Shown here: positions 62,101 to 64,000 of the stretch, in pieces | Layout of the letters: each line of letters opens with the position of its first letter | Numbering within the stretch: position 1 is the first letter of the stretch | Assembly (NCBI GenBank): GCA_029891385.1 | Contig: CM057228.1 | Location: forward strand, 22,592,309 to 22,656,308 | Direction: 5' to 3' | DNA from: Erythroxylum novogranatense | Taxonomy: Eukaryota > Streptophyta > Magnoliopsida > Malpighiales > Erythroxylaceae | Length of the DNA: 64,000 nt | The notes under the pieces: model-generated | The model's input: the letters and a program-made list of their open reading frames with translations, nothing else | What the model was told of the DNA's origin: nothing | Databases searched by the model: none | Made by a program: the position numbers and the translations under genes

Positions 62101-64000
62101 CCTTCACGTTCCACAACATTTTCAAGCCTTGAACTTACAAAATAAATAGAAAATTTAGCCCCAAATATTCAGGTAATCAATGAGAACTGAAGTTAATTTT
62201 AATTGTCTTCTTCCACATTTTAAGGAGCTGAAGGTTTCTACTCATTTTCATTTTCTAGTTGAGAAAAACATGGAGCTGATCGAATCAAGAATCAGACCAC
62301 AAAACCCTGATTCTGAAGATGTCCCACTTCAACAAACTTTCAAGGTAAAACGAGGAACGTTGGGCCACATTCAAGATAACTTGCGAGCTTAACTACACTT
62401 CAGCTTCTCCCAGTTCCCCAGGGCATGTTGGATTTCCTCATCAGCTCATCAGACTCTTATCCTACAGTCACAACAAAAGACAAACTATACGTACAGTGTT
62501 ATACAAACTGTGGAAGGAATGTGAACTATTCTGTTAGCTGGCATGTAAGCGACCAAATCTTTTCTGCATATATTTTTGACTTCTCGCACTTCACATGCTT
62601 CCTTGTTAAAATCAAACATCACCCTCCCTATATTTATTGTCCTGAGTCCTGACAACGACTTACAAGCTTTTTTCTTTTCTTCATATACTTTCACAGCTGC
62701 TTTGCTTATAATTCTATTCCTCTTTAATTTCCTTATGCTGTTCTCTACCAAAAGCCGTATGCAAAGCGTGGCAGTTCCGGTGACGACAACTTGTAGTCAC
62801 CACTGAGTATTAGATTACCCACTTTTCCTTTTTCTTTTTTTTTTCTCCCTGTACTTTCTGCGTTGGCTAAAAGTGGAAGTTGATGATAACGTATAATGTA
62901 AGAACTTATTGCTTAATGAACCTACAAGAGAGTTGGTGAACTTTGGGACTCGTGTCCTCTGACCCCTGCACTAGATTATCTTACTTATATAATCTTGCAT
63001 ATTAAAACCTACTTTATGTAGCAAGCTCCCGCATTTTTACCACCTACATATACAGATGTATGTGCTTTTATATGATAATGTGTCGTCTAAGAAGATATGT
63101 AAACCCAAGAGAGCACATAGCTCTTGACTCTCAACGTCAAGTACATCTTTTTCAGTAAAAAATCAATGCAAGATCATGAACAGGATTATGTCAACATATT
63201 ACAAAGACGAGAGAGCAAATACAATCATTCTCACATATTTCTACTACAAATTTAAGGGAGATAATAATAAATATATGCCTATTTTGGGGTTGGAGAGGCA
63301 ATAAATAGAGGACATTGAGTTTAAATTCTTTTAAGAATTTAAGAATTAAGTAGTAAATTCATCAAATAAATTATTTTAAAATGTATAGTTAATTGACAAT
63401 TATTTATTATTAAAATTATCCTTTTATCAAAAGAAAAACAATTATATGTATATAACGATAATGAGATGACGAATTTAAAGCATTTGGAATTTTCGATTCC
63501 TGGAAACGACCTTACTCACCGTCGCTCTGTCCGTGTCTCAGTGTAACTGTTTGTGACCAACAAGAAGGCTGTGTATCATCACGTAAAAGATTAAAGAGCG
63601 GGTTGAGTCAACTAGGGGAACAAGCACAGGGCTCGAGATAAGTATGAGACAGGTAAGAAGAGGGTATACAATTATTGGGACTCGCACACTGTCATTCACT
63701 TTCTCTTTTCCGCGGCCAAAGAAAGAAAATATTATATACACATGTGACCATATATAAAACATACTGTAAAGATATTATACTTTACTGTAACAAGACTTGA
63801 ATGCCTGCTAGTGAACTCTTATCCCAACGCGCATGGCACAGAAGAGAGAAGCTTCAACTACTGAGTTGCCGCAGGCATGCATCTTGTACGGCTGTTACCC
63901 AAGGACAATGTCAATCTTTTTACACAAAAACAAAGTTGTGTAAATAAAACTAACACACTCGCGATATTATGAATATCGTATCAAGTTTAATATCGGATTA
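59117..64000. other. Spacer without recognisable genes
   Basis: I read both strands and assigned nothing. Open stretches (61,022-61,342 minus; 62,180-62,392 plus; 62,485-62,751 minus) show no family motif I recognise, and no intron-joined set could be built. 61,360-61,800 and 63,240-63,460 are strongly AT-rich. Confidence 0.55.

Noticed and set aside
62180..62751. Overlapping open frames of 70-88 residues on both strands
   Set aside because: No recognisable family, no splice-compatible partners, and different frames overlap; treated as chance.

Overview
The window is nuclear DNA from a flowering plant, most likely a core eudicot. Its genes have many short exons with GT-AG introns, its spacers are AT-rich, and it carries nested LTR retrotransposons. 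I cannot name the species. Four protein-coding genes and one partial gene are supported, all in the first 24 kb; the remaining 40 kb is essentially transposon sequence and AT-rich spacer.

Gene-rich part (1-23,849). A BGAL3-type beta-galactosidase runs off the left edge (+, 18 exons visible). It faces an h-type thioredoxin (-) whose active site reads WRGPC instead of WCGPC. Next is a TMEM222/RTE1-family (DUF778) membrane protein (-). About 7 kb of decayed copia and gypsy remnants follows. Then comes a divergent pair, a WAT1-related transporter (-) and a NERD1-like FG-GAP membrane protein (+), with 385 bp between their start codons. Exon structures were worked out by hand; every exon set stays in frame (785+, 109, 228, 365 and 695 aa).

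Transposon part (about 24-59 kb). Three large solo LTRs (I 25,361-28,463; II 29,006-32,781; III 37,178-40,189) each have TG..CA ends and a perfect 5-bp target-site duplication. I and II belong to one family in opposite orientation, 542 bp apart. III sits inside an older copia element on the minus strand (33,996-42,193). Further right, a Tnt1/Tork-like copia element (47,148-59,111) is split in its gag gene by a younger SIRE/Maximus-like copia element (47,776-54,913). All pol genes are broken.

Most unusual signal. At the equivalent position of each solo LTR lies an array of very small hairpins (4-6 bp stems, mostly 3-6 nt loops). In II and III they repeat every 22-25 bp, and both arms change together while pairing is kept. 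In I and II the array is enclosed by a 9-bp inverted repeat. All three LTRs also share an upstream block followed by a splice-donor-like GTRAGTAA. This looks like a conserved folded RNA leader domain, and I do not know of a description of it.

The last 5 kb (59,112-64,000) and several AT-rich spacers hold nothing I can assign.
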